Source: Cellulomonas timonensis (GTDB lineage: Bacteria; Actinomycetota; Actinomycetes; Actinomycetales; Cellulomonadaceae). Taken from it: 64,000 bases of DNA. The notes under the pieces were generated by a model. The model had not been told where the DNA came from, searched no databases, and was given only the letters and a program-made list of their open reading frames with translations. Positions 17,504 through 26,529 of the stretch are shown in pieces (positions within the stretch are counted from its first letter, which is position 1; every line of letters begins with the position of its first letter). A program made the translations under genes and the position numbers. The stretch covers positions 248,001-312,000 of the forward strand of contig NZ_FCOT01000008.1 of the NCBI RefSeq assembly GCF_900046455.1, read 5' to 3'.

Positions 17504-19554
17504 CCGATCGGGCGAGGACACCGTCCGGCTCCCCGGCCCCCGGCCGAGGGGCACGTCGGCCTGCTCCGAGCCCGGCGGCGACGCCACGACCGCGCGCGAC
17601 GCCCGGACGAGCGCCGCGGGCCGGCGTCCCCACGCAGCGCGAGGCGCACCAGCGTGGCGCCGCGGCAGGCGGCGCCCGGTCGACGTCACCGCGCCCTGTG
17701 GGTGGGGCCACGCCTGCCGGAGCACGGCAGCCCGCACGTGGGCGCACGCCGGTGAGAGGCGCCCGATCCGGCCGCCCTCCGGGCCCGCCCGGGCCTCGCA
17801 TGCCGCGGGGTCCGCGAGGTCCGCAGGGGCCGCGGACCGGTGACCCGCGCCGCAGGCAGGCATTCCTCACCGTGATGGTGCTGGCAGTCCTCACGGTGTT
17901 CGCGGGGCGGCTCGTCTACGTCCAGGGGATCCAAGGCGAGGCGGTGGCCCAGGAGGCGCTGCAGCAGCGGCTCGGGCGCGACTCGAGCCTCGCGGTGCGG
18001 GGGCAGATCACCGACGCCAAGGGCGACATCCTGGCGCGCTCCGTCGAGCGGTACACGTTGGCGGTGAACCAGGTCGAGCTGGCCGAGTGGTCGGAGCCCC
18101 GATCAGACCCCAAGGTCGGCGGGCCGTCGGGCGCCGCCGCGAAGCTGGCGCCGCTGCTGGACATGAACGCGGCCGAGCTGGGCGCGCTGCTCACCGGGGA
18201 GAGCACCTGGAAGGTCATCAAGAAGGGCCTGCTGCCCGAGCAGATGCGCGACATCAAGAAGCTGTCCATCGGCGGGGTGCAGTTCGAGCGGGTCCTGGAC
18301 CGCGTGTACCCGAACGGGTCGGTGGCGGGGAACCTGCTGGGCTGGGTCAACGCGGAGGGCGACGGCGCCCAAGGGCTCGAGGCCGTGCTCGACGACAAGC
18401 TCGCAGGCTCGTCGGGCACGTACGTCTGGGAGCGCGGCGCCGGCGGCCAGGCGATCCCAGGCGGGTACGAGGACTCGACCGACGCGGTCGAGGGGGACAC
18501 CGTCCAGCTCACGATCCTCAGCGACCTGCAGTGGAAGGCCGAGGAGGCGATCAACGCGCAGGTGGCGGCGACGGGCGCGGACAGCGGCTCGGTGATCGTC
18601 ACGGACGTCACCACGGGGGAGATCCTCGCGCTGGCGGACTCGGGGGCGCTCGACCCGAACAGCCCCAGCGGCGACCTCACCGGCTCACGCTCCATCTCCG
18701 GGGTGTTCGACCCGGGGTCCACCGCCAAGGTCATCACGATGGCGGCGGCGCTCGAGACCGGTGTGGTGAACCCGCTCACCCCCTTCGAGGTGCCGTACCA
18801 GTACACGACCGACAACAACCAGACGTTCAAGGACTCGCATGAGCATGCGGGGATGCGCCTGACGACCACCGGGGTGCTCGCCCAGTCGTCCAACACCGGC
18901 ACGGTGATGATCGGCGAGAAGATCCCGCAGCAGGTGCGATACGACTACCTGGCGAAGTTCGGCTTCGGCCAGAAGACGGGTGTCGAGCTCCCCGGGGAGT
19001 CCCGCGGCATCCTGCACCCCGTGGACGAGTGGGATGGGCGCACCAAGTACGCGGTGCTCTTCGGCCAGGGTGTCTCCGTGACGGCGCTGCAGGCCACACA
19101 GGTCTTCGCCACGATCGCCAACGGCGGGGTGCGGGTGCAGCCCCACCTCATCAAGGGATGGACGGCGGCGGACGGCCAGTACACGCCGTCCACCCAAGCC
19201 GCGCCCACCCAGGTCGTCTCGAAGGAGACGGCTGACACGGTGCTCACCATGCTCGAGAGCGCGGTGGACGACGGGACCGGCTCCGCCGCCGCGATCCCGG
19301 GCTATCGGGTGGCCGGCAAGACGGGCACCGCCCAGTCGTTCAACCCCTCCGGGATCACGGCCTCGTTCATCGGTGTGGCGCCTGCCGACCAGCCGCGCAT
19401 CGCCGTCAGCGTGGTGCTGCACAACCCGCGCACCTCCGAGTGGGGCGGGACCGTCGCGGCGCCGGTGTTCAGGGACATCACGCGCGACGCGCTCCTCGAG
19501 CTCGGCGTGGCCCCGAGCGGCGCGCCGGCGACGCTCTACGCGACGACGTGGTGA
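17500..19554 (+). CDS. ftsI: Septal peptidoglycan transpeptidase FtsI (PBP3, class B PBP)
   Basis: Penicillin-binding protein of 684 aa that cross-links septal peptidoglycan, partner of FtsW. Order: a long disordered cytoplasmic N-terminus of about 120 residues very rich in Pro, Arg, Gly and Ala; one membrane helix (FLTVMVLAVLTVFAGRLVYVQ, split as FLTVMVLAVLTVF and AGRLVYVQ); the dimerisation/pedestal domain; and the transpeptidase. Catalytic motifs are STAK with nucleophile S407, SSN at 463-465 and KTG at 607-609. The N-terminal tail is longer than in most homologues. ATG 17500 overlaps the ftsL stop (ATGA). An 82-bp gap with a leaderless-type promoter separates it from murE. Confidence 0.95.
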   Translation: MTDRARTPSGSPAPGRGARRPAPSPAATPRPRATPGRAPRAGVPTQREAHQRGAAAGGARSTSPRPVGGATPAGARQPARGRTPVRGARSGRPPGPPGPRMPRGPRGPQGPRTGDPRRRQAFLTVMVLAVLTVFAGRLVYVQGIQGEAVAQEALQQRLGRDSSLAVRGQITDAKGDILARSVERYTLAVNQVELAEWSEPRSDPKVGGPSGAAAKLAPLLDMNAAELGALLTGESTWKVIKKGLLPEQMRDIKKLSIGGVQFERVLDRVYPNGSVAGNLLGWVNAEGDGAQGLEAVLDDKLAGSSGTYVWERGAGGQAIPGGYEDSTDAVEGDTVQLTILSDLQWKAEEAINAQVAATGADSGSVIVTDVTTGEILALADSGALDPNSPSGDLTGSRSISGVFDPGSTAKVITMAAALETGVVNPLTPFEVPYQYTTDNNQTFKDSHEHAGMRLTTTGVLAQSSNTGTVMIGEKIPQQVRYDYLAKFGFGQKTGVELPGESRGILHPVDEWDGRTKYAVLFGQGVSVTALQATQVFATIANGGVRVQPHLIKGWTAADGQYTPSTQAAPTQVVSKETADTVLTMLESAVDDGTGSAAAIPGYRVAGKTGTAQSFNPSGITASFIGVAPADQPRIAVSVVLHNPRTSEWGGTVAAPVFRDITRDALLELGVAPSGAPATLYATTW

Positions 19555-19621
19555 CCCGCTCCGCGAGCCCGACCGCGCGCTGGGCCATCGCTCAGCGCGT
19601 CGGGGTGGCGCCCGACCGGGG

Positions 19622-19636
19622 TAGATTCTCCCTATG
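19622..19636 (+). promoter_or_regulatory. Predicted leaderless promoter of murE
   Basis: TAGATT (19622-19627) lies six bases before the murE ATG, and no ribosome binding site is visible. That spacing puts the transcription start at or next to the A of the start codon. Confidence 0.6.
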
Positions 19637-21217
19637 ACGTCCCCCCAGGGTCGGATGCGCCCGCAGCACCCAGCCACACATCGGGTCGTCGACCTCGTTG
19701 CCGCGTTCGACCTGTCCGTCCGCGGCGTCGCCCCCGGCCAGGACGACACCCTCAGCGGTGTCAGCGTCGCAAGCGGCGACGTGCTTCCTGGCGACCTGTT
19801 CGTGGCCCTCGGCGGCCTCAAGGTCCACGGCGCGACGTTCGCGGCCCAGGCGGTCGAGGCCGGCGCCGTCGCGATCCTCACCGACCAGGCCGGCGCGGAG
19901 CTCCTCGCCGCCGACCAGCCCCCGATCCCCGTCCTCGTGGCGCCGGACCCCCGGTCGCTCGCGGGCCCGATCGCCGCGTGGGCGCACGACCATCCCGCAC
20001 ACGGCATCGTCACCGTTGGCGTCACCGGCACCAACGGCAAGACGACCACCAGCTACTTCGTCGACGCCGCGTTGCGCGCCCAGCACCCGAGCACCGGCGT
20101 GATGGGCACCGTCGAGCTGCGGATCGGCCCCGAGGCCATCGAGAGCCCCCGCACCACCGTCGAGGCGCCCGTCGTGCAGTCGATCCTGGCGCTCATGCAC
20201 GAGCGCGGCGCGACGGCCTGCACGATGGAGGTCTCGTCGCACGCCCTGGCGCTGGGCCGGGTCGGCGGGCTGGAATTCGACGTCGTCGGCTTCACGAACC
20301 TGCAGCGCGACCACCTGGACTTCCACGGCGACATGGAGGGCTACTTCCGGGACAAGTCCCGGCTGTTCGCGCCCGGCCAGGCCCGTCGTGGCGTGGTCGT
20401 GGTCGACGACGCGTGGGGCCAGCGGCTCGCGGCCGAGGCGCAGATCCCCGTCGAGTCGGTGTCGACCCTCGTGGGCGCGCCGGTGGCGGCGACCGCTGAC
20501 TGGGCGGTGACGTCCGCGGACATCGGCCTCGACGGCATCGGCTCGACGTTCACCCTGCGGGGGCCGGACGGCGTCGAGCACGCCGCGGCGAGCCCGCTGC
20601 CAGGCCGTGTCAACGTGTCGAACGCGGCACTCGCCGTCGTCCTCGCGCATCGCGCCGGCGTCGACTTGGCCACCGCCATCCACGCCGTCGGGCACGCGTC
20701 GGAGATCCCCGGCCGCATGGAGCGCGTCGTCGAGCGGGGCTTCGGCATGCCGCTCGGGCTGGTCGACTACGCGCACACCCCTGACGCGCTGGTGCTCGCG
20801 CTCGACGCGGTGCGCCCCATCACCCCGGGCCGGCTCATCCTCGTCTTCGGCTCCGACGGCGACCGGGACCAGGGCAAGCGCCCGCTGATGGGAGAGATCG
20901 GCGCCCGCCTGGCGGACGTGCTCGTCGTCACTGACGAGAACCCCCGATCCGAGGACCCCGCGGCGATCCGCGCCGCGATCCTCGACGGGGTGCGGAGCGT
21001 GCGCCCCGACCTCGCCGACGTGCGCGAGGCGACCAGCCGCAGCCAGGCCATCCACGACGCCTTCGAGATCGCGACGGAGCAGGACACCATCATCATCACG
21101 GGCAAGGGTCACGAGCCGACCCAGGAGATCGCCGGCGTGTTCCACCGGTACAACGACCGCGACGTGCTGCTGGCCGCGGCGCGCGCGCGGCGCGAGTTCG
21201 AGGGGCAGGACGCGTGA
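19634..21217 (+). CDS. murE: UDP-MurNAc-tripeptide synthetase MurE
   Basis: Adds the third residue of the peptidoglycan stem peptide (527 aa). Mur ligase domains in order: the UDP-binding N-terminal domain, the ATPase domain with Walker motif GVTGTNGKTTTS, and the C-terminal domain. The substrate-specificity loop reads VTDENPRSEDP. Meso-DAP enzymes carry DNPR and lysine enzymes usually DNPAN. The NPR is kept here but the preceding residue is Glu; an ornithine-adding enzyme cannot be excluded, since some Cellulomonas walls contain L-ornithine. The start is probably leaderless. The stop overlaps murF (GTGA). Confidence 0.94.
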   Translation: MTSPQGRMRPQHPATHRVVDLVAAFDLSVRGVAPGQDDTLSGVSVASGDVLPGDLFVALGGLKVHGATFAAQAVEAGAVAILTDQAGAELLAADQPPIPVLVAPDPRSLAGPIAAWAHDHPAHGIVTVGVTGTNGKTTTSYFVDAALRAQHPSTGVMGTVELRIGPEAIESPRTTVEAPVVQSILALMHERGATACTMEVSSHALALGRVGGLEFDVVGFTNLQRDHLDFHGDMEGYFRDKSRLFAPGQARRGVVVVDDAWGQRLAAEAQIPVESVSTLVGAPVAATADWAVTSADIGLDGIGSTFTLRGPDGVEHAAASPLPGRVNVSNAALAVVLAHRAGVDLATAIHAVGHASEIPGRMERVVERGFGMPLGLVDYAHTPDALVLALDAVRPITPGRLILVFGSDGDRDQGKRPLMGEIGARLADVLVVTDENPRSEDPAAIRAAILDGVRSVRPDLADVREATSRSQAIHDAFEIATEQDTIIITGKGHEPTQEIAGVFHRYNDRDVLLAAARARREFEGQDA

Positions 21218-22677
21218 TCGCTCTGACAGCGGCCGAGATCGCGGCCGCCACCGGGGGAGAGTTGCGCCCCGCGACGCTCGACCCCGCCACCGTCGTCAGC
21301 GGGCCCGTGGTCGTCGACTCACGTGACGTCCAGGAGGGCTCGTTGTTCGTCGCCCTGCCGGGCGAGCACGTGGACGGCCACGACTTCGCCGGCGCCGCGG
21401 TGCGCGCGGGGGCCGGGCTGGTCCTGGCCGCCCGCCCGCTGAGCACGCCTGAGGGCGAGGCGCTGCCGTGCGTCGTCGTGCCGGACGTGGAGCGCGCGTT
21501 GGGCGATGTGGCCCGCGCGGTGCTGGCGCGCCTGCGCGAGGCGTCCCTCGAGCCCGGCGGCGCCGGGCTGCAGGTGATCGGCGTGACCGGGTCGGTGGGC
21601 AAGACGACCACGAAGGACCTGCTCGCGCAGATCCTCGGCGCGGCCGGCCCGACGATCGCCCCCGAGCGCTCGTTCAACAACGAGATCGGCCTGCCGCTCA
21701 CGGTGCTGCGCGCCGACGAGTCCACCCGCTTCCTGGTGCTGGAGATGGGCGCCAGCGGGATCGGGCACCTGACGTACCTCACCGGCATCGCGCCGCCCGA
21801 CGTGGCCGTGGTGCTCGTCGTGGGCACGGCGCACCTCGGGGAGTTCGGCGGCATCGAGGCGGTGGCCACGGCCAAGGCCGAGATCGTCCAGGGCCTCGTG
21901 CCCGACGGCGTCGCGGTGCTCAACGCGGACGACTCACGCGTCCGGGCCATGGCGGACGTCGCGCCGGGGCAGGTCGTCACGTTCGGCTCCTCCGCCGCGG
22001 CCGATGTGCGGGCCCGCGGCGTGCGGATCGACCGGGCCGGCCGGGCGTCCTTCACGCTCGAGGCGCCAGGCCCCGACGGAGTCGTCAGCCAGGCGCCCGT
22101 CACCCTGCGCCTCGTCGGCGAGCACCACGCGAACAACGCCGTCGCCGCTGCGGCCGCAGCGCTCCAGGTCGGGCTCGGGCTCGCCGAGGTCGCGGCGTCG
22201 CTCAGCGGCGCGGAGGCCCTCAGCCCCCACCGCATGCACGTGGTGGACCGGTCCGACGGCGTCACCGTCATCGACGACTCCTACAACGCGAACCCCGACT
22301 CGATGCAGGCAGCGCTCAAGGCGCTGGCCGTCGTGGCCGGGCGCGACAGGCGTTCCATCGCCGTGCTCGGGGAGATGCTCGAGCTCGGCGAGGACGCCCG
22401 CGAGGCGCATGACGCCATCGGGCGGCTCGCCGTGCGGCTCAACATCGCCCTCACGATCGCTGTGGGCGAGGGCGCCCGCCCCATCCGCGACGGCGCCAAC
22501 CGCGAGGGCTCGTGGGGCGACGAGGTCGCCGTGGCCGACGACATCGACGCCGCCGCGAGGTTCCTCGACGAGGAGCTGCGCGCCGGTGACGTCGTGCTGG
22601 TGAAGTCCTCCTACGGCGCCGGCCTCTGGCGCCTGGGCGACCGGCTCATCGCCGGCGGGCAGGAGGCCGCGTCATGA
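21214..22677 (+). CDS. murF: UDP-MurNAc-tripeptide--D-alanyl-D-alanine ligase MurF
   Basis: Adds D-Ala-D-Ala to the UDP-MurNAc-tripeptide (487 aa), the last cytoplasmic step before MraY. Seen: [18 protein letters not shown] in the N-terminal domain, ATP-binding [26 protein letters not shown], and the C-terminal [18 protein letters not shown]. The start is GTG 21214 inside the murE stop; the stop overlaps the mraY ATG. Cytosolic. Confidence 0.96.
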   Translation: MIALTAAEIAAATGGELRPATLDPATVVSGPVVVDSRDVQEGSLFVALPGEHVDGHDFAGAAVRAGAGLVLAARPLSTPEGEALPCVVVPDVERALGDVARAVLARLREASLEPGGAGLQVIGVTGSVGKTTTKDLLAQILGAAGPTIAPERSFNNEIGLPLTVLRADESTRFLVLEMGASGIGHLTYLTGIAPPDVAVVLVVGTAHLGEFGGIEAVATAKAEIVQGLVPDGVAVLNADDSRVRAMADVAPGQVVTFGSSAAADVRARGVRIDRAGRASFTLEAPGPDGVVSQAPVTLRLVGEHHANNAVAAAAAALQVGLGLAEVAASLSGAEALSPHRMHVVDRSDGVTVIDDSYNANPDSMQAALKALAVVAGRDRRSIAVLGEMLELGEDAREAHDAIGRLAVRLNIALTIAVGEGARPIRDGANREGSWGDEVAVADDIDAAARFLDEELRAGDVVLVKSSYGAGLWRLGDRLIAGGQEAAS

Positions 22678-23756
22678 GGGCAGTCCTCATCTCCGGCGGC
22701 CTGTCGATGCTCATCGCGCTGCTCGGCACCCCCCTGTTCATCCGGTTCCTGGTCAAGAAGCAGTACGGCCAGTTCATCCGGCAGGACGGGCCCACCGCGC
22801 ACTTCACCAAGCGCGGCACGCCCACCATGGGCGGGGTCGTGATCATCGGCGCCACCTTGCTCGGCTGGGGTGGCGGCCTGCTCGCGACAGGGCAGCTGCC
22901 CACGGTCTCGGCGATGCTCGTGCTGTACCTGATGACCGGCCTGGGCGTCGTGGGCTTCCTCGACGACTTCATCAAGATCTCGCGCCAGCGCAGCCTGGGG
23001 CTCAAGGCGCGGTGGAAGTTCCTGGGCCAGGGCCTGGTCGGCGTGACGTTCGCCATCGCGGCCCTGCAGTTCCCGAACGAGGCGTTCCGCACCCCCGCGT
23101 CGACGAAGATCTCCTTCATCCGGGACACGAACCTCGACCTGGCGTTCGCGGGGATCACCCTCGGCATGGTGCTGTTCGTCATCTGGGCGAACTTCCTCAT
23201 CACCGCCTGGTCGAACGCCGTCAACCTCACCGACGGCCTGGACGGGCTCGCGACGGGCGTCTCGCTGATCGTCTTCGGCTCCTACGTGCTGGTCGGCGTG
23301 TGGCAGTTCAACCAGAGCTGCCAGTTCCTCGCCTCGGCCGGGCCGCGCTGCTACGAGGTCCGCGACCCGATGAGCCTGGCGGTGGTGGCGGCGTCGATCA
23401 CCGGCGCCTGCTTCGGGTTCCTGTGGTGGAACGCGAGCCCCGCGCAGATCTTCATGGGCGACACCGGCTCGCTGGCCCTCGGCGGCGCGCTCGCCGGGCT
23501 GTCGATCCTGTCCCGCACCGAGATCCTCGCGGCGATCATCGGCGGGCTGTTCGTGCTGATCGTGCTCTCCGACGTGATCCAGATCGGCTTCTTCAAGATG
23601 ACCGGGAAACGGGTCTTCAAGATGGCGCCGTTGCATCACCACTTCGAGTTGTCCGGGTGGGGCGAGGTCACGATCGTCATCCGCTTCTGGATCATCGCCG
23701 GGCTGTTCGTGGCCCTCGGCATCGGCATCTTCTACGCGGAGTGGGTGACGGGCTAG
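22674..23756 (+). CDS. mraY: Phospho-MurNAc-pentapeptide transferase MraY
   Basis: Integral membrane enzyme that transfers phospho-MurNAc-pentapeptide to undecaprenyl phosphate, making lipid I (360 aa). About ten membrane helices are seen. Catalytic motifs: FLDDFIK (aspartate-rich), [24 protein letters not shown] and the C-terminal [13 protein letters not shown]. The stop TAG shares its last base with the GTG of murD. Confidence 0.97.
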   Translation: MRAVLISGGLSMLIALLGTPLFIRFLVKKQYGQFIRQDGPTAHFTKRGTPTMGGVVIIGATLLGWGGGLLATGQLPTVSAMLVLYLMTGLGVVGFLDDFIKISRQRSLGLKARWKFLGQGLVGVTFAIAALQFPNEAFRTPASTKISFIRDTNLDLAFAGITLGMVLFVIWANFLITAWSNAVNLTDGLDGLATGVSLIVFGSYVLVGVWQFNQSCQFLASAGPRCYEVRDPMSLAVVAASITGACFGFLWWNASPAQIFMGDTGSLALGGALAGLSILSRTEILAAIIGGLFVLIVLSDVIQIGFFKMTGKRVFKMAPLHHHFELSGWGEVTIVIRFWIIAGLFVALGIGIFYAEWVTG

Positions 23757-25249
23757 TGGCCCCCGGCGACGACGCGGGCCTGACCGGCGAAGGTCTGACC
23801 GGTGCTGGGCTGACCGTTCATGGGCTCAGCGGCGCGCGGGTGCTCGTCGCCGGTCTCGGCGTCTCCGGTCGTGCGGCGCTCGAGGTGCTCGCCTCGCGGG
23901 GCGCCGTGGTGACCACCGTCGACGAGCACGCCGAGGAGGCCGACGTCCGCGACGTCGCGCGCTTCGTGGCCGACGGCGGGCTGGACGGAGTGGACCTCGT
24001 GGTCGCCTCGCCCGGATGGCCGCCGGCGAACCCGCTGCTGGCGGGGGCCGTCGAGCGCGGGGTGCCGGTGTGGAGCGAGGTCGAGCTGGCCTGGCAGACG
24101 CGGGCGGATCGGGCGGACGGCAGCGGCCCGGCGCCGTGGCTCGCGGTCACGGGCACCAACGGCAAGACCACCACCGTCGGGATGCTGGAGTCGATGCTCC
24201 GCGCGGGCGGCGAGCACGCTGTCGCCGCCGGGAACGTCGGCACGCCGCTGGTGCGAGTCGTCGCCGACCCATCCGTCGACGTGATCGCGGTCGAGCTCTC
24301 GAGTTTCCAGCTCCACTTCACGCACTCGATGTCGGCGCAGGCCGCCGCCGTGCTCAACGTGGCGCCCGACCACCTCGACTGGCATGGCTCACTCGAGGCC
24401 TACGCCGCCGACAAGGGCCGCGTGTACGAGCGCGCCCAGATCGCCTGCGTGTACAACCTGGCCGATCCGCTCACCGAGGACCTGGTCCGCGAGGCCGACG
24501 TGCTGGAAGGCGCCCGCGCCATCGGCATCACGCTCGGCACCCCCAGCGTCGGCCAGCTCGGCGTGGTCGAGGATGTGCTGGTGGACCGGGGATTCGCCCC
24601 GCAGCGTCATACCCACGCCGCTGAACTGGGCACCCTCGCAGACCTGGCCCATCTGGGCGGGGCGGACGGCGCGCCTCCGCATGTCGTCCAGGACGCGCTC
24701 GCCGCGGCCGCGCTGGCGCTGGCGCACGGATGCCAGCCCGCCGCTGTGCGTGACGGGCTGCGCGCGTTCGCTCCAGGCGAACACCGGTCGCAGGCGGTGG
24801 CCGAGGTGGACGGCGTGCGCTGGATCGACGACTCCAAGGCCACGAACGCGCATGCGGCCGCGGCGGCGCTGGCCGGGTTCGCGCCCGGCAGCGTCGTCTG
24901 GATCGCGGGCGGGCTCGCGAAGGGCGCGACGTTCGACGCCCTCGTCGAGGCTCGGCGCGACCGGCTCGCCGGCGTCGTGCTGATCGGGGCCGATCCCGAG
25001 CCCCTGGCCGGGGCGCTCGCCCGACACGCGCCGGAGGTTCCCGTGGTCCGCGTCGATCCCAGTGACACTGGGACGGTGATGCAGCGTGCGGTCGAGCAGG
25101 CGCGCCAGCTCGCCGCCTCGGTGCGACCGGGTCCCGCGAACGTGGTGCTCGCGCCCGCCAGCGCCTCGATGGACCAGTTCCGCTCGTACGCCGAGCGGGG
25201 AGAGTCGTTCGCCGCGGCGGTGCGGGCCCTGAGCCCTGACGTCGGCTGA
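23756..25249 (+). CDS. murD: UDP-MurNAc-L-alanine--D-glutamate ligase MurD
   Basis: Adds D-Glu to UDP-MurNAc-L-Ala in the cytosol (497 aa). Seen: an N-terminal Rossmann domain VLVAGLGVSGRAALEVL, ATP-binding TGTNGKTTTVGML, ELSSFQLHF, NVAPDHLDWHGS, and the C-terminal WIDDSKATNAHAAAAAL. About 20 extra residues at the N-terminus form a small LTG repeat (LTGEGLTGAGLTVHGLSG). GTG 23756 overlaps the mraY stop by one base. Confidence 0.96.
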   Translation: MAPGDDAGLTGEGLTGAGLTVHGLSGARVLVAGLGVSGRAALEVLASRGAVVTTVDEHAEEADVRDVARFVADGGLDGVDLVVASPGWPPANPLLAGAVERGVPVWSEVELAWQTRADRADGSGPAPWLAVTGTNGKTTTVGMLESMLRAGGEHAVAAGNVGTPLVRVVADPSVDVIAVELSSFQLHFTHSMSAQAAAVLNVAPDHLDWHGSLEAYAADKGRVYERAQIACVYNLADPLTEDLVREADVLEGARAIGITLGTPSVGQLGVVEDVLVDRGFAPQRHTHAAELGTLADLAHLGGADGAPPHVVQDALAAAALALAHGCQPAAVRDGLRAFAPGEHRSQAVAEVDGVRWIDDSKATNAHAAAAALAGFAPGSVVWIAGGLAKGATFDALVEARRDRLAGVVLIGADPEPLAGALARHAPEVPVVRVDPSDTGTVMQRAVEQARQLAASVRPGPANVVLAPASASMDQFRSYAERGESFAAAVRALSPDVG

Positions 25250-25256
25250 GGCGGAC

Positions 25257-26513
25257 ATGGTGACGCCCCCCAGCTCGCTCGCGTCGAGGCCCGGCGCAGG
25301 ACAGGAGCGCGAGACCGTCGCCCCCACGGGTCGCCTCGGCGCCTGGAACAGCCCTGTCACCAGCTACTACGTGCTCACCGGCGCGACTGCGCTGCTCGTC
25401 GTGCTCGGGCTGGTGATGGTCCTGTCCAGCTCGAGTGTCGAGTCGCTGGCGAAGGGCCGATCGCCGTACGCGGAGTTCCTCAAGCAGGCGCAGTTCGCGT
25501 TGATGGGCCTGCCGGTGCTGTGGATCGCGTCGCGGCTCCCGGTGCGCGCGTACAAGGTGGCGGCCTGGCCGCTGCTGGGGATCGCGGCAGTGCTGCAGCT
25601 CGCGGTGTTCTCCCCGCTCGGCGCCGATGCCGTGGGTGGCAACCGGAACTGGCTCGAGCTCGGCTCGCTCAGGGTGCAGCCGTCGGAGGCGGTGAAGTTC
25701 GCGCTGTGCATCTGGCTGGGCCTGGTGCTCGCGCGCAAGCGGCCCCTGTTGCAGGAGTGGAAGCACGCGTTCATCCCGGCGGTGCCGATCGGGGCGTTGA
25801 TGATCGGGCTCGTGCTGATCGGGAACGACCTGGGCACGGCGCTGGTCATGATGCTGCTGGTCGGCGGCGCGATGTTCATCGGGGGCGTCCCGTTGCGGAT
25901 GCTCGGAGTGACGGTGTCCTTGGCGGGGGGCGTCGCCGCGGTCCTGGCGATCTTCAGCCCGAACCGGGTGGGGCGCATCTTCGCGTGGCTGAGTGACGAC
26001 TGCGACGTGACGAGCGACTGCTATCAGACGCTGCACGGCGGCTGGGGACTGGCCACCGGCGGCTGGACGGGGATCGGGCTGGGCGCCAGCCGGGAGAAGT
26101 GGTCGTACCTGCCCGAGGCGCACAACGACTTCATCTTCGCGATCATCGGCGAGGAGTTGGGCCTGATCGGCACGCTCCTGGTGCTCGCGCTGTTCGCGCT
26201 CATCGCGCTGGCCATGTTCCGCGTGATCCGCCGCCACAAGGACCCGTTCGTGCAGGTCACGACGGGCGCCATCGTGTGCTGGGTGATCGGGCAGGCGCTG
26301 GTGAACATCGCGGTGGTGATCGGCCTCGCGCCGGTCATCGGCGTGCCGCTCCCACTGGTGTCGGCAGGCGGCTCGGCGTTGATCACGACGATGGCCGCGA
26401 TCGGCGTGGTGATCTCGTTCGCGCGGGACGAGCCGGGCGCCGCCGAGGCGCTCGCCGCCCGGCCGAGCGTGGTGCGGCGCTCGCTCGCGGTGATCGGCCG
26501 GACCCGTGGGTGA
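25257..26513 (+). CDS. ftsW: Septal peptidoglycan glycosyltransferase FtsW (SEDS family)
   Basis: Polymerises lipid II at the septum together with FtsI (418 aa). About ten membrane helices are seen. SEDS signatures: GGNRNWLELGSLRVQPSEAVKFAL (split as GGNRNWLELGSLRVQPSEAV, KFAL), GNDLGTALVM with the catalytic-type Asp, LPEAHNDFIFAIIGEELGL, and the C-terminal GVPLPLVSAGGSALI. Starts seven bases after murD at ATG 25257 (GTG 25260 is an alternative). The stop lies inside the next gene's upstream region, which opens with GTG codons. Confidence 0.96.
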   Translation: MVTPPSSLASRPGAGQERETVAPTGRLGAWNSPVTSYYVLTGATALLVVLGLVMVLSSSSVESLAKGRSPYAEFLKQAQFALMGLPVLWIASRLPVRAYKVAAWPLLGIAAVLQLAVFSPLGADAVGGNRNWLELGSLRVQPSEAVKFALCIWLGLVLARKRPLLQEWKHAFIPAVPIGALMIGLVLIGNDLGTALVMMLLVGGAMFIGGVPLRMLGVTVSLAGGVAAVLAIFSPNRVGRIFAWLSDDCDVTSDCYQTLHGGWGLATGGWTGIGLGASREKWSYLPEAHNDFIFAIIGEELGLIGTLLVLALFALIALAMFRVIRRHKDPFVQVTTGAIVCWVIGQALVNIAVVIGLAPVIGVPLPLVSAGGSALITTMAAIGVVISFARDEPGAAEALAARPSVVRRSLAVIGRTRG

Positions 26514-26529
26514 GACCGTGGGGGAGACC

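Noticed and set aside
23756-23830. LTG mini-repeat at the MurD N-terminus as a separate leader peptide
   Set aside because: It is in frame with MurD, and GTG 23756 overlaps the mraY stop as expected for a coupled start; no better start follows before the Rossmann motif.
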